Origin: Firmicutes bacterium UBA3941
Lineage (GTDB): Bacteria > Bacillota > Clostridia > Caldicoprobacterales > UBA3941
Assembly: GCA_002385665.1 (NCBI GenBank)
Contig: DGDX01000098.1
Location: forward strand, 3,705 to 40,172
DNA length: 36,468 nucleotides
Reading direction: 5' to 3'
How positions within the stretch are numbered: position 1 is the first letter of the stretch; each line of letters opens with the position of its first letter. The notes beneath the pieces were generated by a model. It was not told the origin of the DNA and searched no databases. It saw nothing but the letters and a program-made list of their open reading frames with translations. The position numbers were made by a program, and so were the translations under genes. Below, piece by piece: positions 9,011 to 17,099 of the stretch.

Positions 9011-10813
9011 ATGGATAGGATTCTTATCTTGGATAATATGACCATAAACCAAATAGCGGCAGGGGAGGTTGTTGAAAGACCAGCCTCTATAATAAAAGAG
9101 CTGGTTGAGAACTCTATAGATGCCGGAGCCTCTGCTATCACTATAGAAATTCGTGATGGTGGTACATCCTTTATTAGAGTTACCGACAATGGTAAAGGTA
9201 TGAGTCCAGCCGATGCCAGAATATCTTTCAACAGACATGCAACCAGTAAGATTGAATCATCTAAAGATTTAAGTAATATTGTCACTTTGGGCTTTAGGGG
9301 TGAGGCCCTTGCAAGTATTGCGGCTGTAACCCACATGGAAATGATAACACGAGAACGAGATAGTATGTCTGGTATTCAGATAATAAATCATGGTGGCCAT
9401 ATTGTAGAAGATAGGGAAATAGGATGTCCGGAAGGTACAACAATAATCGCCAAAAATATATTTTATAATACTCCTGCCAGATTAAAGTTTCTTAAGTCCC
9501 CCAGAACGGAAACAGCATATATAAGTGATTTAGTGGGAAGGTTCATCTTGGCGCAACCGGATATTTCCTTCAAATATATCAATAATGGAAAAATGGTCTA
9601 TTACTCACCAGGTGATAAAGATCTGAAGCATGCCGCTCTAAGTGTCTATGGCAAGGATGTAATTGAACAAATACTCCCTTTAGAACCGATTGATACTAGT
9701 GTTGGCGTTAAACTATGGGGCTTGTTGGGGAAACCATCCCTGGCCAGAAAAAATCGTAGTCATCAATCTTTTTTTGTCAATAGGCGCTATGTTAAAAGCA
9801 AGCTATTGGAAGAGGCAATAGAAACCGCTTATAAACCCTATTTGACCATAAACCAGTTTCCATGGATTGTTCTTCACATAGATATTGAGCCCAACAGAAT
9901 AGACGTGAATGTCCACCCAACAAAGACTGAAATACGATTTAGAGATGAGGATGAGATAAGCCAAATAATTCAATACCATATCAGTGCTATACTTGAGGAG
10001 AATCCTTATATACCCACAATAAAAGAAGACTCATTCATATCCTTTGATATAAATGACGTGGATGAAGATAACAGTCAACAGTTAGGGGTATTTCCATCGA
10101 TACCTATGGATAGGGATAAAGATGACAAAACTGAATACACTACAAATACCCGTCCCATCGAAATATTAAGAACAAAAGACTACGATTATGATACGGATAG
10201 GAATTCAGGTGATGATAATGTAATAAGAAATGAACCTTTACCCTTGAAGGTCATCGGCACAATTTTTGCAACCTATATACTTGTGGAAGGAAATCAGCAG
10301 TGTTTCTTAATTGATCAACATGCAGCCCATGAACGTTTAGTTTATGAAAGGTATAAGAGGATGTTAGAAAATCAGGCCATTATTACGCAACAGTTACTTC
10401 CTCCAGTAGTTATCGAAGTAACCCATGCAGAACATATAATAATTAACGAATCCATGGATGTTTTCCTTAGCCTGGGTTTTGATATTGAGAGCTTTGGAAG
10501 CAGATCCTTTGCCATCCGCGGTGTGCCAGTTATTTTAGGAACTAGTAATCCCAGAGAATTTTTTGAGGAATTGCTCTATGGTGCAAAAGAACTTGGTCAA
10601 GGATCTAACTATAAGCTTAGAACAGATGATATTATTCGAATGTCATGCAAAAAGGCTATAAAAGCAGGGGATAAACTGTCCGATATGGAAATAGTAGCTC
10701 TACTAAGGGATTTAATGGATAAGAGAATACCCATGACCTGTCCCCATGGGAGGCCGATTATGATCTCATTAACCAAGATGGAATTAGAGAGAATGTTTAA
10801 ACGGATACAATAG
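9011..10813 (+). CDS. mutL: DNA mismatch repair protein MutL (endonuclease type)
   Basis: A 600-residue MutL. The N-terminal GHKL ATPase has the expected motifs: NQIAAGEVVERPASIIKEL, DAGA, DNGKGM and GFRGEAL. A variable acidic linker (about 330-410) leads to the C-terminal dimerisation/nuclease domain. That domain carries DQHAAHERLVYE near residue 435, which fits the DQHA(x)2E(x)4E metal-binding motif, plus SCKKAIKAG and CPHGRPI. These motifs mark MutL proteins that nick DNA themselves, as in bacteria without MutH. The stop of mutS and this ATG are one base apart, with GAGGG upstream, so the pair forms a mismatch-repair operon. Confidence 0.98.
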   Translation: MDRILILDNMTINQIAAGEVVERPASIIKELVENSIDAGASAITIEIRDGGTSFIRVTDNGKGMSPADARISFNRHATSKIESSKDLSNIVTLGFRGEALASIAAVTHMEMITRERDSMSGIQIINHGGHIVEDREIGCPEGTTIIAKNIFYNTPARLKFLKSPRTETAYISDLVGRFILAQPDISFKYINNGKMVYYSPGDKDLKHAALSVYGKDVIEQILPLEPIDTSVGVKLWGLLGKPSLARKNRSHQSFFVNRRYVKSKLLEEAIETAYKPYLTINQFPWIVLHIDIEPNRIDVNVHPTKTEIRFRDEDEISQIIQYHISAILEENPYIPTIKEDSFISFDINDVDEDNSQQLGVFPSIPMDRDKDDKTEYTTNTRPIEILRTKDYDYDTDRNSGDDNVIRNEPLPLKVIGTIFATYILVEGNQQCFLIDQHAAHERLVYERYKRMLENQAIITQQLLPPVVIEVTHAEHIIINESMDVFLSLGFDIESFGSRSFAIRGVPVILGTSNPREFFEELLYGAKELGQGSNYKLRTDDIIRMSCKKAIKAGDKLSDMEIVALLRDLMDKRIPMTCPHGRPIMISLTKMELERMFKRIQ

Positions 10814-10839
10814 ATATATCATCAGAATGGGGGGATTTT

Positions 10840-11793
10840 ATGGACAAAATACCAATAGTTATAATTTTAGGCCCCACAGCTGTAGGTAAAACAGGGTTAT
10901 CTATAGAGATTGCAAAAAGACTTGACGCGGAGATTATTTCTGCAGATTCAATGCAGGTTTACAAATACATGAACATTGGTACGGCCAAGCCCACTGAGAA
11001 GGAAAGACAGGGTGTACCACACTACCTGTTGGATGTTGTTTATCCCGATGAAGATTTTAATGTTTCCTTGTACAAAGAGCTAGCCGATAAAAGGATCAAA
11101 GAAGTTCATAGCAGGGGAAAACTTCCTTTGATTGTTGGCGGTACAGGGTTATATATCAACTCTCTAATCTATTCAATGAACTTTAGTGAGGCAAAAGGAA
11201 GTACCGAATATCGTAAACACCTAACGGCATTAGTGGATGAAAGGGGTAAGGATTGGCTACATAACGAACTGTTTTTAGTAGATCCTGAATCTGCTAAACG
11301 GCTACACCCCAATGATACCCGCCGAATAATAAGAGCTTTAGAAGTCCACCATATTACAGGTAAACCTATATCCAATCAGAGTAATACTATTTATGGCAAT
11401 ACTAGTGATTATACCGTTACCCTAATAGGCCTAACCATGGAACGTAAAACACTATATGAGCGAATTGACAGGCGCGTTGACGAAATGATATCAAATGGCT
11501 TGTTGGACGAGGTAAGGTGGCTTGTAGAAAGAGGATATGGAATGCATCTTAATTCTATGCAGGGACTGGGCTACAAGGAAATAATACAATATTTAGTAGG
11601 AAGACGTACCCTAATAGAGTCCATCTATATTTTGAAACGTGATACCCGGAGATTCGCTAAGCGACAATTTACCTGGTTCAGACGATTACCCCATGTAAAT
11701 TGGGTGGATGTGAGTGACTTTTCAGATAAGAACGTGCTAGTAGAACATATTATTAATTTAATTGAAAAAGATCGTGTAAGAAAGGGTATATAA
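10840..11793 (+). CDS. miaA: tRNA dimethylallyltransferase MiaA
   Basis: MiaA transfers the dimethylallyl group from dimethylallyl diphosphate to A37 of tRNAs reading UNN codons, the step before MiaB. The 317-residue protein has the P-loop LGPTAVGKT (about 10-18), the DSMQVYK segment, the GGTGLYI motif and the C-terminal KRDTRRFAKRQFTWFRR, all family signatures. A GGGGGG Shine-Dalgarno precedes the ATG. It lies directly after mutL and before hfq, the order seen in many bacteria. Confidence 0.97.
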   Translation: MDKIPIVIILGPTAVGKTGLSIEIAKRLDAEIISADSMQVYKYMNIGTAKPTEKERQGVPHYLLDVVYPDEDFNVSLYKELADKRIKEVHSRGKLPLIVGGTGLYINSLIYSMNFSEAKGSTEYRKHLTALVDERGKDWLHNELFLVDPESAKRLHPNDTRRIIRALEVHHITGKPISNQSNTIYGNTSDYTVTLIGLTMERKTLYERIDRRVDEMISNGLLDEVRWLVERGYGMHLNSMQGLGYKEIIQYLVGRRTLIESIYILKRDTRRFAKRQFTWFRRLPHVNWVDVSDFSDKNVLVEHIINLIEKDRVRKGI

Positions 11794-11801
11794 AAAATTA
11801 C

Positions 11802-11830
11802 TTTTAATACGATGGTAATTGGTATATAAT
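11802..11830 (+). promoter_or_regulatory. Candidate hfq promoter flanked by an inverted repeat
   Basis: A TATAAT at 11825-11830 has a weak -35 (TTTTAA, 11802-11807) at 17 bases. The 7-bp inverted repeat ATACGAT (11807-11813) / ATCGTAT (11834-11840) brackets the -10. This would let hfq be transcribed apart from the miaB-miaA run. Confidence 0.45.
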
Positions 11831-11874
11831 AGAATCGTATGCTAATAATATGAATAAGAAGGGTGGTACCAAGA

Positions 11875-12123
11875 ATGACAAATAAGGGAGTAATTGTTTT
11901 TCAAGATATATTTTTAAATCAAGTACGTAGGGATCATATACCCGTAACTATACATCTTGTCAATGGTTTTCAAATTCGGGGATTTATTAAGGGATTTGAT
12001 AACTATGTTATAATAGTGGAAAGCGAAGGAAAACAAATGATGCTATACAAACAGGCTATATCGACAATAACACCCTCCAGGCCTGTACCATTAAGCAGCG
12101 ACAACAATGAAGAGAATCAATAA
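11875..12123 (+). CDS. hfq: RNA-binding protein Hfq
   Basis: Hfq is a hexameric Sm-like ring that binds small RNAs and mRNAs. The 82-residue product has the Sm1 motif ([10 protein letters not shown] ... [23 protein letters not shown]) and the Sm2 motif (YKQAIST). A GTG at 11863 is in frame, but the AAGGGTGG at 11859-11866 would overlap it. The ATG at 11875 is spaced 8 bases from that site and fits the family N-terminus. The usual YKHAI of Sm2 reads YKQAI here: glutamine replaces the histidine (position 60, corresponding to H57 of the E. coli protein) near the proximal uridine-binding pore. It follows miaA, as in many bacteria. Confidence 0.96.
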   Translation: MTNKGVIVFQDIFLNQVRRDHIPVTIHLVNGFQIRGFIKGFDNYVIIVESEGKQMMLYKQAISTITPSRPVPLSSDNNEENQ

Positions 12124-12157
12124 TACTCTTATATATAAGTAAAATAAGACACTATAG

Positions 12158-12180
12158 AAGGGACCGTAGGGTTCCTTTTG
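12158..12180 (+). terminator. Weak terminator after hfq
   Basis: Stem AAGGGACC (12158-12165) / GGTTCCTT (12170-12177), eight pairs including one G-U, with the tetraloop GTAG and a short TTTT run. It sits 34 bases downstream of the hfq stop and just before the ynbB-like gene, so some read-through is likely. Confidence 0.6.
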
Positions 12181-12213
12181 GTTATTATCTTAAGTATAGT
12201 AAGGGAGAGTACG

Positions 12214-13524
12214 GTGGGAACTAATAATATACATTGCAAAGAATTACAAGATGAATTTGGGTTTAATAAAAAGGTAATAAATATCATAAAAGAGGCAGAA
12301 AAAGCTATAACAGCTGAATTTAAGAGTATAGATGAACTATCAGAATATAACCAGTACAAAGTGATAAAATGTATGCAGGAATGCAAGATAAGTGAGACTC
12401 ACTTTATGCCTACAACGGGTTATGGTTATGGCGATGAAGGACGTACACGCTTGGAAGAATTATTTGCATTAGTGTTTGGCAGCCAGGACGCATTGGTAAG
12501 ACCTCAATGGGGTTCAGGTACCCATGTAATAAGTGATGCCCTATATGCTGTTTTACGGCCAGGAGATGTTTTAATGTCCATAACCGGAAAACCTTATGAC
12601 ACCCTAGAAGAAACTATTGGATTTAACCAAGATAATCCACCCCAAGGTTCCCTCGTGGATTGGGGTATTTCATATAAGCAGGTAGAACTCAGTGCTATGG
12701 GGAAAATAGATATTGAAAAGGTACTCAATATACTGGACAGTTCCAAAAATATAAAGGCTATTTTAATACAAAGGTCCAGGGGATATGAATGGCGACCTTC
12801 TATATCTGTTTACGATATGCAAGACCCCATAAGAAAGATAAAAGAAAAACATCCGGGTATTTTTATTATAGTGGATAATTGTTACGGAGAATTTACACAA
12901 AAAATTGAACCAAGCTATGTTGGTGCAGATTTAACCGTAGGCTCATTAATTAAAAATCCGGGGGGAGGATTGGCTCCTACAGGGGCCTACGCAGTGGGTA
13001 CAAAAAAGGCAATTGAGCTACTATCTTATCGTCTAACCTCACCGGCTATAGGGCGTGAGGTAGGCTCTTACGCTGCGTCCTATCTTCCATTCTATCAAGG
13101 TCTCTTTATGGCTCCCCATGTGGTAGGACAGGCATTGAAAGGCGCTATTTTAGTCTCATATCTATTTAAAAGCCTGGGCTATGAGGTATTACCCCAATGG
13201 AATGACAAAAGGGGAGATATAATCCAATGTATTAGGTTTGCCTCGGACAAGGAACTGATAGCTTTTTGTCAAGCTATTCAACAAGCCTCACCAGTTGATG
13301 GTCATGTAACCCCTGTCCCATGGGAGATGCCTGGATACATGCATAAGGTTATTATGGCGGCGGGGACCTTTATTCAAGGTGCTTCCATTGAATTAAGTGC
13401 TGATGCACCCATCACACCGCCTTATACTGCTTATCTTCAAGGTGGCCTTACTTATGCTCATGTCAAATTTGCACTGGCATCCGTTATATCCCAGCTCAAT
13501 GAAAAGGGATATATATCCGTATAA
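12214..13524 (+). CDS. PLP-dependent enzyme, methionine gamma-lyase/aluminium-resistance family (YnbB-like)
   Basis: A 436-residue fold-type I pyridoxal-phosphate enzyme of the family called aluminium resistance protein or methionine gamma-lyase family (B. subtilis YnbB). The visible signature is GSLIKNPGGGLAPTGAYAVG, with probable cofactor lysine K247. Other features are TTGYGYGDEGR near residue 68, GSGTHVISDAL near 100 and VDNCYGEF near 220. The family resembles Cys/Met-metabolism lyases, but its physiological substrate is unsettled. The frame opens at 12178, but the GTG at 12214 has AAGGGAG six bases upstream and is preferred. Its place after hfq matches the hfq-ynbB neighbourhood of Bacillus and Listeria. 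Confidence 0.88.
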   Translation: MGTNNIHCKELQDEFGFNKKVINIIKEAEKAITAEFKSIDELSEYNQYKVIKCMQECKISETHFMPTTGYGYGDEGRTRLEELFALVFGSQDALVRPQWGSGTHVISDALYAVLRPGDVLMSITGKPYDTLEETIGFNQDNPPQGSLVDWGISYKQVELSAMGKIDIEKVLNILDSSKNIKAILIQRSRGYEWRPSISVYDMQDPIRKIKEKHPGIFIIVDNCYGEFTQKIEPSYVGADLTVGSLIKNPGGGLAPTGAYAVGTKKAIELLSYRLTSPAIGREVGSYAASYLPFYQGLFMAPHVVGQALKGAILVSYLFKSLGYEVLPQWNDKRGDIIQCIRFASDKELIAFCQAIQQASPVDGHVTPVPWEMPGYMHKVIMAAGTFIQGASIELSADAPITPPYTAYLQGGLTYAHVKFALASVISQLNEKGYISV

Positions 13525-13540
13525 AATGAAGCCTTTAATC

Positions 13541-13583
13541 AAAGCCCCTCCAGGGTAGTAAGTTGATTTTCCGGAGGGGCTTT
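13541..13583. terminator. Terminator between converging ynbB-like gene and lexA
   Basis: Perfect 11-bp stem AAAGCCCCTCC (13541-13551) / GGAGGGGCTTT (13573-13583) with a 21-nt loop. The bases after it are moderately T-rich on both strands, and the flanking genes converge here, so it probably works in both directions. Confidence 0.8.
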
Positions 13584-13650
13584 GTATTTGAGCCTGATAA
13601 CTAGCATTAGCAATATACAGGTGTATAACGATACAGATCCAATTGTAAGA

Positions 13651-14265
13651 TTACTGATATAAACGAATTACACCGATTACCTTACCTAAAATAATCACAT
13701 CACGCACGATTATTGGCTCCATGGTACAATTCTCGGGTTGTAACCTAATATGATCATTCTCCTTGTAGAAGGTTTTTATCGTAGCCTCATCATCTATCAA
13801 TGCAACTACAGTATCCCCGTTTTCAGCATAGTTTTGTTGTCTAACGATCACATAATCACCGTCCATAATTCCGGCTTCAATCATACTTTCACCTACTACA
13901 GTCAGCATAAAAGCATCACTATTGTGTAAGTATTCAGCTGGTAGGGGAAAGGTGTCTTCAATATTTTCCACTGCCAGAATAGGTTGACCTGCTGTAACTT
14001 TACCTACAATGGGGACATTAACCAATTCCTTTTTTGAAAGATGGGTGGTTTCATCGAGGATTTCTATTGCACGGGGCTTAGTAGGATCTTTTCGTATTAG
14101 ACCTGCCTTTTCTAACTTTTCTAAGTGGCCATGTACAGTAGAAGTGGATTTAATCCCCACCCCTTGACATATTTCTCGGACAGAGGGAGGATAGCCCTTT
14201 TCCGTGACCATCTGTTTTATAAAATTCAAGACCATCTCTTGACTGTCACTTATGCGATTAGGCAT
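13651..14265 (-). CDS. lexA: SOS transcriptional repressor LexA
   Basis: A 204-residue LexA. An N-terminal winged helix-turn-helix (about 1-70, [20 protein letters not shown]) binds the SOS box. The autocleavage site is the A92-G93 bond (VTAGQP), and the S24-type latent peptidase has the catalytic dyad S127 (VVGESM) and K164 (EATIKTFY). RecA filaments stimulate self-cleavage, which derepresses the SOS genes. GAGGTG lies before the ATG. A readable sigma-A promoter and LexA box upstream show autorepression. The divergent neighbour is a LysM protein with two LexA boxes, the same partnership as lexA-yneA in Bacillus. Confidence 0.98.
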   Translation of the reverse strand: MPNRISDSQEMVLNFIKQMVTEKGYPPSVREICQGVGIKSTSTVHGHLEKLEKAGLIRKDPTKPRAIEILDETTHLSKKELVNVPIVGKVTAGQPILAVENIEDTFPLPAEYLHNSDAFMLTVVGESMIEAGIMDGDYVIVRQQNYAENGDTVVALIDDEATIKTFYKENDHIRLQPENCTMEPIIVRDVIILGKVIGVIRLYQ

Positions 14266-14296
14266 TTACTAGCACCTCACTTTATAGGTTACTGTT

Positions 14297-14325
14297 ATTA
14301 TAACACAGGTATCAAATCATTTCAA
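14297..14325 (-). promoter_or_regulatory. lexA promoter
   Basis: On the minus strand, TTGAAA (14320-14325), exactly 17 bases, TATAAT (14297-14302), about 30 bases before the lexA ATG. The LexA box at 14323-14336 overlaps the -35 box. Confidence 0.85.
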
Positions 14326-14336
14326 ACAGATGTTCG
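14323..14336. promoter_or_regulatory. LexA box of the lexA promoter
   Basis: CAAACAGATGTTCG differs at one central-arm base from the gram-positive SOS consensus CGAACRNRYGTTYG/C. It overlaps the lexA -35 element. Being off consensus fits a weaker autoregulatory site. Confidence 0.8.
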
Positions 14337-14496
14337 CCTTCTTGATATTATTTCCTACAATATTATGATTATGGGCTTTTATAGCTAATATTAGATATGA
14401 TGACATGAAACGCTTCTATATAATATTATATTCGATCAGTATAAATCAGTATAATAGGTTGGTTGGAAAATCATTAGATATTTTACTAATAACTCC

Positions 14497-14525
14497 TTGA
14501 CATAGAACACATGTTCGTATATAAT
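14497..14525 (+). promoter_or_regulatory. Consensus sigma-A promoter of the SOS LysM gene
   Basis: TTGACA (14497-14502), exactly 17 bases, TATAAT (14520-14525): both boxes match consensus completely. Such a strong promoter must be kept off by a repressor. One LexA box fills its spacer and another lies just downstream. Confidence 0.93.
14504..14517. promoter_or_regulatory. LexA box 1 of the LysM/YneA-like gene
   Basis: AGAACACATGTTCG, a near-perfect palindromic SOS box lying between the -35 and -10 elements, so bound LexA would block RNA polymerase. Confidence 0.92.
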
Positions 14526-14536
14526 GATCTTGTAAT

Positions 14537-14550
14537 CGAACACATGTTCA
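14537..14550. promoter_or_regulatory. LexA box 2 of the LysM/YneA-like gene
   Basis: CGAACACATGTTCA, sharing the core GAACACATGTTC with box 1. The centres are 33 bp apart, about three helical turns, so two LexA dimers could bind the same DNA face. It sits between the predicted transcription start and the Shine-Dalgarno. Confidence 0.92.
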
Positions 14551-14561
14551 AGGAGGATAAT

Positions 14562-14879
14562 ATGAAGCAACTACATAGGATTCAAAGAAAAAGAATTAGA
14601 GTGATCAATAGAGTCCGCCTAGGTATCTCCATAGCCATTATCTTAATCATCCTATGTCCTGTAATTATGTTTGCTTTTGATAAGCCCCATAATAAAATGG
14701 ATCCATCATATATCAATGTTTATATTGAACCTGGTGATACCCTATGGAGTATAGCCAAAGCCAACTTGCCACCCAAAACAGATATTAGGGATTTTATTCA
14801 TGAAATTAGGTTAATCAATAAATTGGATTCAGCTCTTATTATAGAGGGAGACTCACTATTGGTACCTGCCAGACCATAA
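14562..14879 (+). CDS. SOS-induced LysM membrane protein, YneA-like cell division inhibitor
   Basis: A 105-residue protein with a basic N-terminus, one membrane helix (about residues 20-40) and an extracytoplasmic LysM domain (about 52-103, PGDTLWSIAKANLP ... IEGDSLLVPA). This is the layout of B. subtilis YneA, which delays septation during SOS by acting at the division machinery. An in-frame ATG at 14511 lies inside LexA box 1, upstream of the -10, so it cannot be the start. The ATG at 14562 has AGGAGG at 14551-14556. The perfect promoter plus two LexA boxes make SOS control almost certain. The YneA assignment rests on architecture and context, not close sequence identity. Confidence 0.88.
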   Translation: MKQLHRIQRKRIRVINRVRLGISIAIILIILCPVIMFAFDKPHNKMDPSYINVYIEPGDTLWSIAKANLPPKTDIRDFIHEIRLINKLDSALIIEGDSLLVPARP

Positions 14880-14883
14880 AATA

Positions 14884-14902
14884 GGGGGGATTAATCCCTC
14901 CT
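14884..14902. terminator. Bidirectional terminator between converging genes
   Basis: GGGGGGA-TTAA-TCCCTCC forms a hairpin with one mismatch and is followed by TTAATTT on the plus strand. The opposite strand gives GGAGGGA-TTAA-TCCCCCC followed by TATTTTAT. It contains the stop codon of the recombinase gene, and the LysM gene ends 5 bases before it. Confidence 0.65.
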
Positions 14903-15952
14903 TAATTTAACTACCCTTGCGGCGATCCTTCTTTGTTCATCACCTATGGCAGCATAGTGTTTCCTTGTGGTATTTACATCCTTATGCCCCAAAACATCGG
15001 CAACCAGATAGATATCACCAGTTTCTTGATATAGAGTGGTGCCATAAGTGCTCCGTAACTTGTGTGGAGTAATTTTCTTTAATGGTGCTACAATTTTGGC
15101 ATACTTCTTTACTAAATTTTGCAATGCCCTATGACTAATCCGCCTTCTTTGTATAGATAGAAATAAAGCCTCTTCATGTCCTGGTAGAGTTTCAATTTTT
15201 TTTCTTTCGTCAATATAATCCAGTATTGCTTCCTTTACTTCATCACCATAGTATAATATAACCTGATCTCCACCTTTTCTAGTCACCCTAAATCCATTAT
15301 TCCTAAAGTCAAAATCTGAAATGTTTAGACCAATACATTCGCTGATGCGGATCCCCGTTCCTAAAAGTAGAGTTAATATAGCTAAATCCCTTGATTTTGT
15401 ATAACGATGGTATCTTTGCTGGGTTGGAGTTAACTTATTACCTGATTCAACAGCATCTAAGAGTTTCGCAACTTCATCAACATCTAATCTTATTATTGGC
15501 TTCTCAGTTAATTTGGGAAGATCGACTAATTGTGCTACATTTCTCTGGATTTTCTCCTTTTTATAAAAATATGACAGAAGGGAACGGAGCGAGGCCAGTT
15601 TCCTTGCTTTACCCATTTCACCATTCTGGCGTTCCTGTTCCAAATTATTGGGGTTACTATAGTATGTAGCATATTCCAAATACTTTTCTATGTGAAGAAT
15701 CTGTATCTTATCCAAATGTTCCAAGGTTAATTCAAGAGGGGAGAGACCGGCAAACGTATCGATCTCAGTTACTAAAAAATCAAAGAATATCCTAAGATCA
15801 TAGGCATAATTAATCCTGGTAAGAATAGAGGTGGTATGTTCAATACCACGAAAATATTCGCCACAGAAGCTTGGCAAATCCCTTACTAGATATCGCAGTC
15901 TCTTAGTGTTATATTGCAGTTCCTTTTGATAATAAGAGTTATGATCGGACAT
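14891..15952 (-). CDS. Tyrosine recombinase of XerS/XerC type
   Basis: A 353-residue site-specific recombinase. It has an N-terminal SAM-like core-binding domain (about 35-150) and a C-terminal catalytic domain with every active-site residue: R202 (GTGIRISE), K226 (TRKGGD), H297 and R300 (HKLRS), H323 (LGHKD) and Y333 (KHYAA). The length and single-protein context resemble XerS, the lone dimer-resolving recombinase of streptococci (about 356 aa), more than the roughly 300-residue XerC/XerD. No integrase partners, attachment sites or phage genes lie nearby, so a housekeeping role is more likely than mobility. It converges on the SOS LysM gene. Its promoter (16071-16099) has no LexA box. Confidence 0.85.
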   Translation of the reverse strand: MSDHNSYYQKELQYNTKRLRYLVRDLPSFCGEYFRGIEHTTSILTRINYAYDLRIFFDFLVTEIDTFAGLSPLELTLEHLDKIQILHIEKYLEYATYYSNPNNLEQERQNGEMGKARKLASLRSLLSYFYKKEKIQRNVAQLVDLPKLTEKPIIRLDVDEVAKLLDAVESGNKLTPTQQRYHRYTKSRDLAILTLLLGTGIRISECIGLNISDFDFRNNGFRVTRKGGDQVILYYGDEVKEAILDYIDERKKIETLPGHEEALFLSIQRRRISHRALQNLVKKYAKIVAPLKKITPHKLRSTYGTTLYQETGDIYLVADVLGHKDVNTTRKHYAAIGDEQRRIAARVVKLRRD

Positions 15953-16070
15953 TTAAACACTTCCTTTTTGGGTATATCAACATTATTGGGCATATCGATT
16001 TTGCTGAGAAGAATTAATGCTTTACATGTTTATTATTCAACCAGATCACACATAAGCGAAATACAAGAAA

Positions 16071-16099
16071 ATTATACCATATAGCCGATTGAATTGCAA
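16071..16099 (-). promoter_or_regulatory. Promoter of the tyrosine recombinase gene
   Basis: On the minus strand, TTGCAA (16094-16099), 17 bases, TATAAT (16071-16076) preceded by TGG (extended -10). The transcript would carry about 110 nt of leader before the ATG at 15952. I see nothing else in the 250-base gap between this gene and rnhC. Confidence 0.6.
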
Positions 16100-16202
16100 T
16101 ACTTTGCTTAAAACTTGTCTTTTGCGCATAGTACTAAAGAGCTTCCCTCTCAGTAAATAATACTTAAATTCAATGGTTTTTTACTTCTCACATACTTACT
16201 AT

Positions 16203-17099
16203 CTATATTTGATTCGTAATCTTAAAATGGAGTTTTGCTACTTTATTCATTGAATCCCTGCCGAATTGTTCGGTAAACTCTTTAGCAGCTTTAACAACAT
16301 TAGATGATGCGCCCTTTGGAAAGCTAAATCCATATCGAGACTCCAGACCGTTCATCCTGGATACAAATTCATCCCTGGCTAATATACTGGCTGCGGCCAC
16401 TGCGATATTTTCTTCCGCTTTAGGCCGTTGTTCTAACCGTATTTGACGTCCCTTTGTCATTAACGCCTTTTGAATCAGTTCTGGTCTTCCAAATTGATCA
16501 GATAAAGCATAATCACAGTCTACCTTATCCAGAAGGTTTTCTATAACCCTGGCATGGCCCCAAGCCAGCAGTTTATTTAAATTCTTAATCGATGCATATA
16601 AGTCGTTATACCGTTCATTTTCAATGATAACGATATCATATGGGCAGATATTTTTAATTAATTTTGCTAATTTCTGGGCTTTGTGGTCTGTTATTTTCTT
16701 ACTATCTGTTACTCCGGCATATTGGAGCTCTGCACTGGTGTTTTCATCAGTATAAACACCAGCTATAACCAAGGGACCAAAATAATCCCCTTTCCCTGAT
16801 TCATCAATTCCTATTAGCCGTTTAGGGTCTTGAAAGGATTTGGTTTCATTACCGAGATTTACTCCCATCAGAAGATTTTTAATAGCATTATCAACACTTG
16901 CTCTAAACTCATCCTGGCGTATCTGTGAGGCATCCAGCCGTATACCCTTCTTTCCTTCGTATATCCTAAAGATACCCCTCTGCATTCCTCGGACTATTTC
17001 GAATTGGATCCCATAATTTATTTCTCTTTTATTTTCTACAATAAATTCTTTAGCTTCTAAATGTTGCCTTATAAGTTCAAAATAACTTTCTTTATCCAT
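16203..17099 (-). CDS. rnhC: Ribonuclease HIII
   Basis: RNase HIII cleaves the RNA strand of RNA-DNA hybrids and is the gram-positive paralogue of RNase HII. The 298-residue protein has the N-terminal TBP-like substrate-binding domain (about 1-85) specific to HIII, then the catalytic domain beginning RLIGIDESGKGDYFGPLVIAG. D99 and E100 are in that segment, with further acidic residues in TDSKKITD and SDQFGRPE. The GKGD form rather than GRGP distinguishes HIII from HII. Its start overlaps the end of proC by 8 bases, so the two are co-transcribed. Confidence 0.96.
   Translation of the reverse strand: MDKESYFELIRQHLEAKEFIVENKREINYGIQFEIVRGMQRGIFRIYEGKKGIRLDASQIRQDEFRASVDNAIKNLLMGVNLGNETKSFQDPKRLIGIDESGKGDYFGPLVIAGVYTDENTSAELQYAGVTDSKKITDHKAQKLAKLIKNICPYDIVIIENERYNDLYASIKNLNKLLAWGHARVIENLLDKVDCDYALSDQFGRPELIQKALMTKGRQIRLEQRPKAEENIAVAAASILARDEFVSRMNGLESRYGFSFPKGASSNVVKAAKEFTEQFGRDSMNKVAKLHFKITNQI

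Noticed and set aside
14125..14388. Plus-strand open frame across the lexA start and promoter
   Set aside because: It is antisense to lexA coding sequence and promoter elements, with no Shine-Dalgarno and no recognisable product.
14891..15952. Tyrosine recombinase as evidence for an integrated element
   Set aside because: Neighbours on both sides are core genes, the tRNA-Trp is over 2 kb away with an intact 3' end, and I see no direct repeats or phage genes.
16064..16076. CAAGAAAATTATA resembles one arm of the streptococcal XerS dif site (as I remember it), close to a XerS-like gene
   Set aside because: The second arm does not match, and the ATTATA is fully explained as the -10 box of the recombinase promoter on the minus strand.
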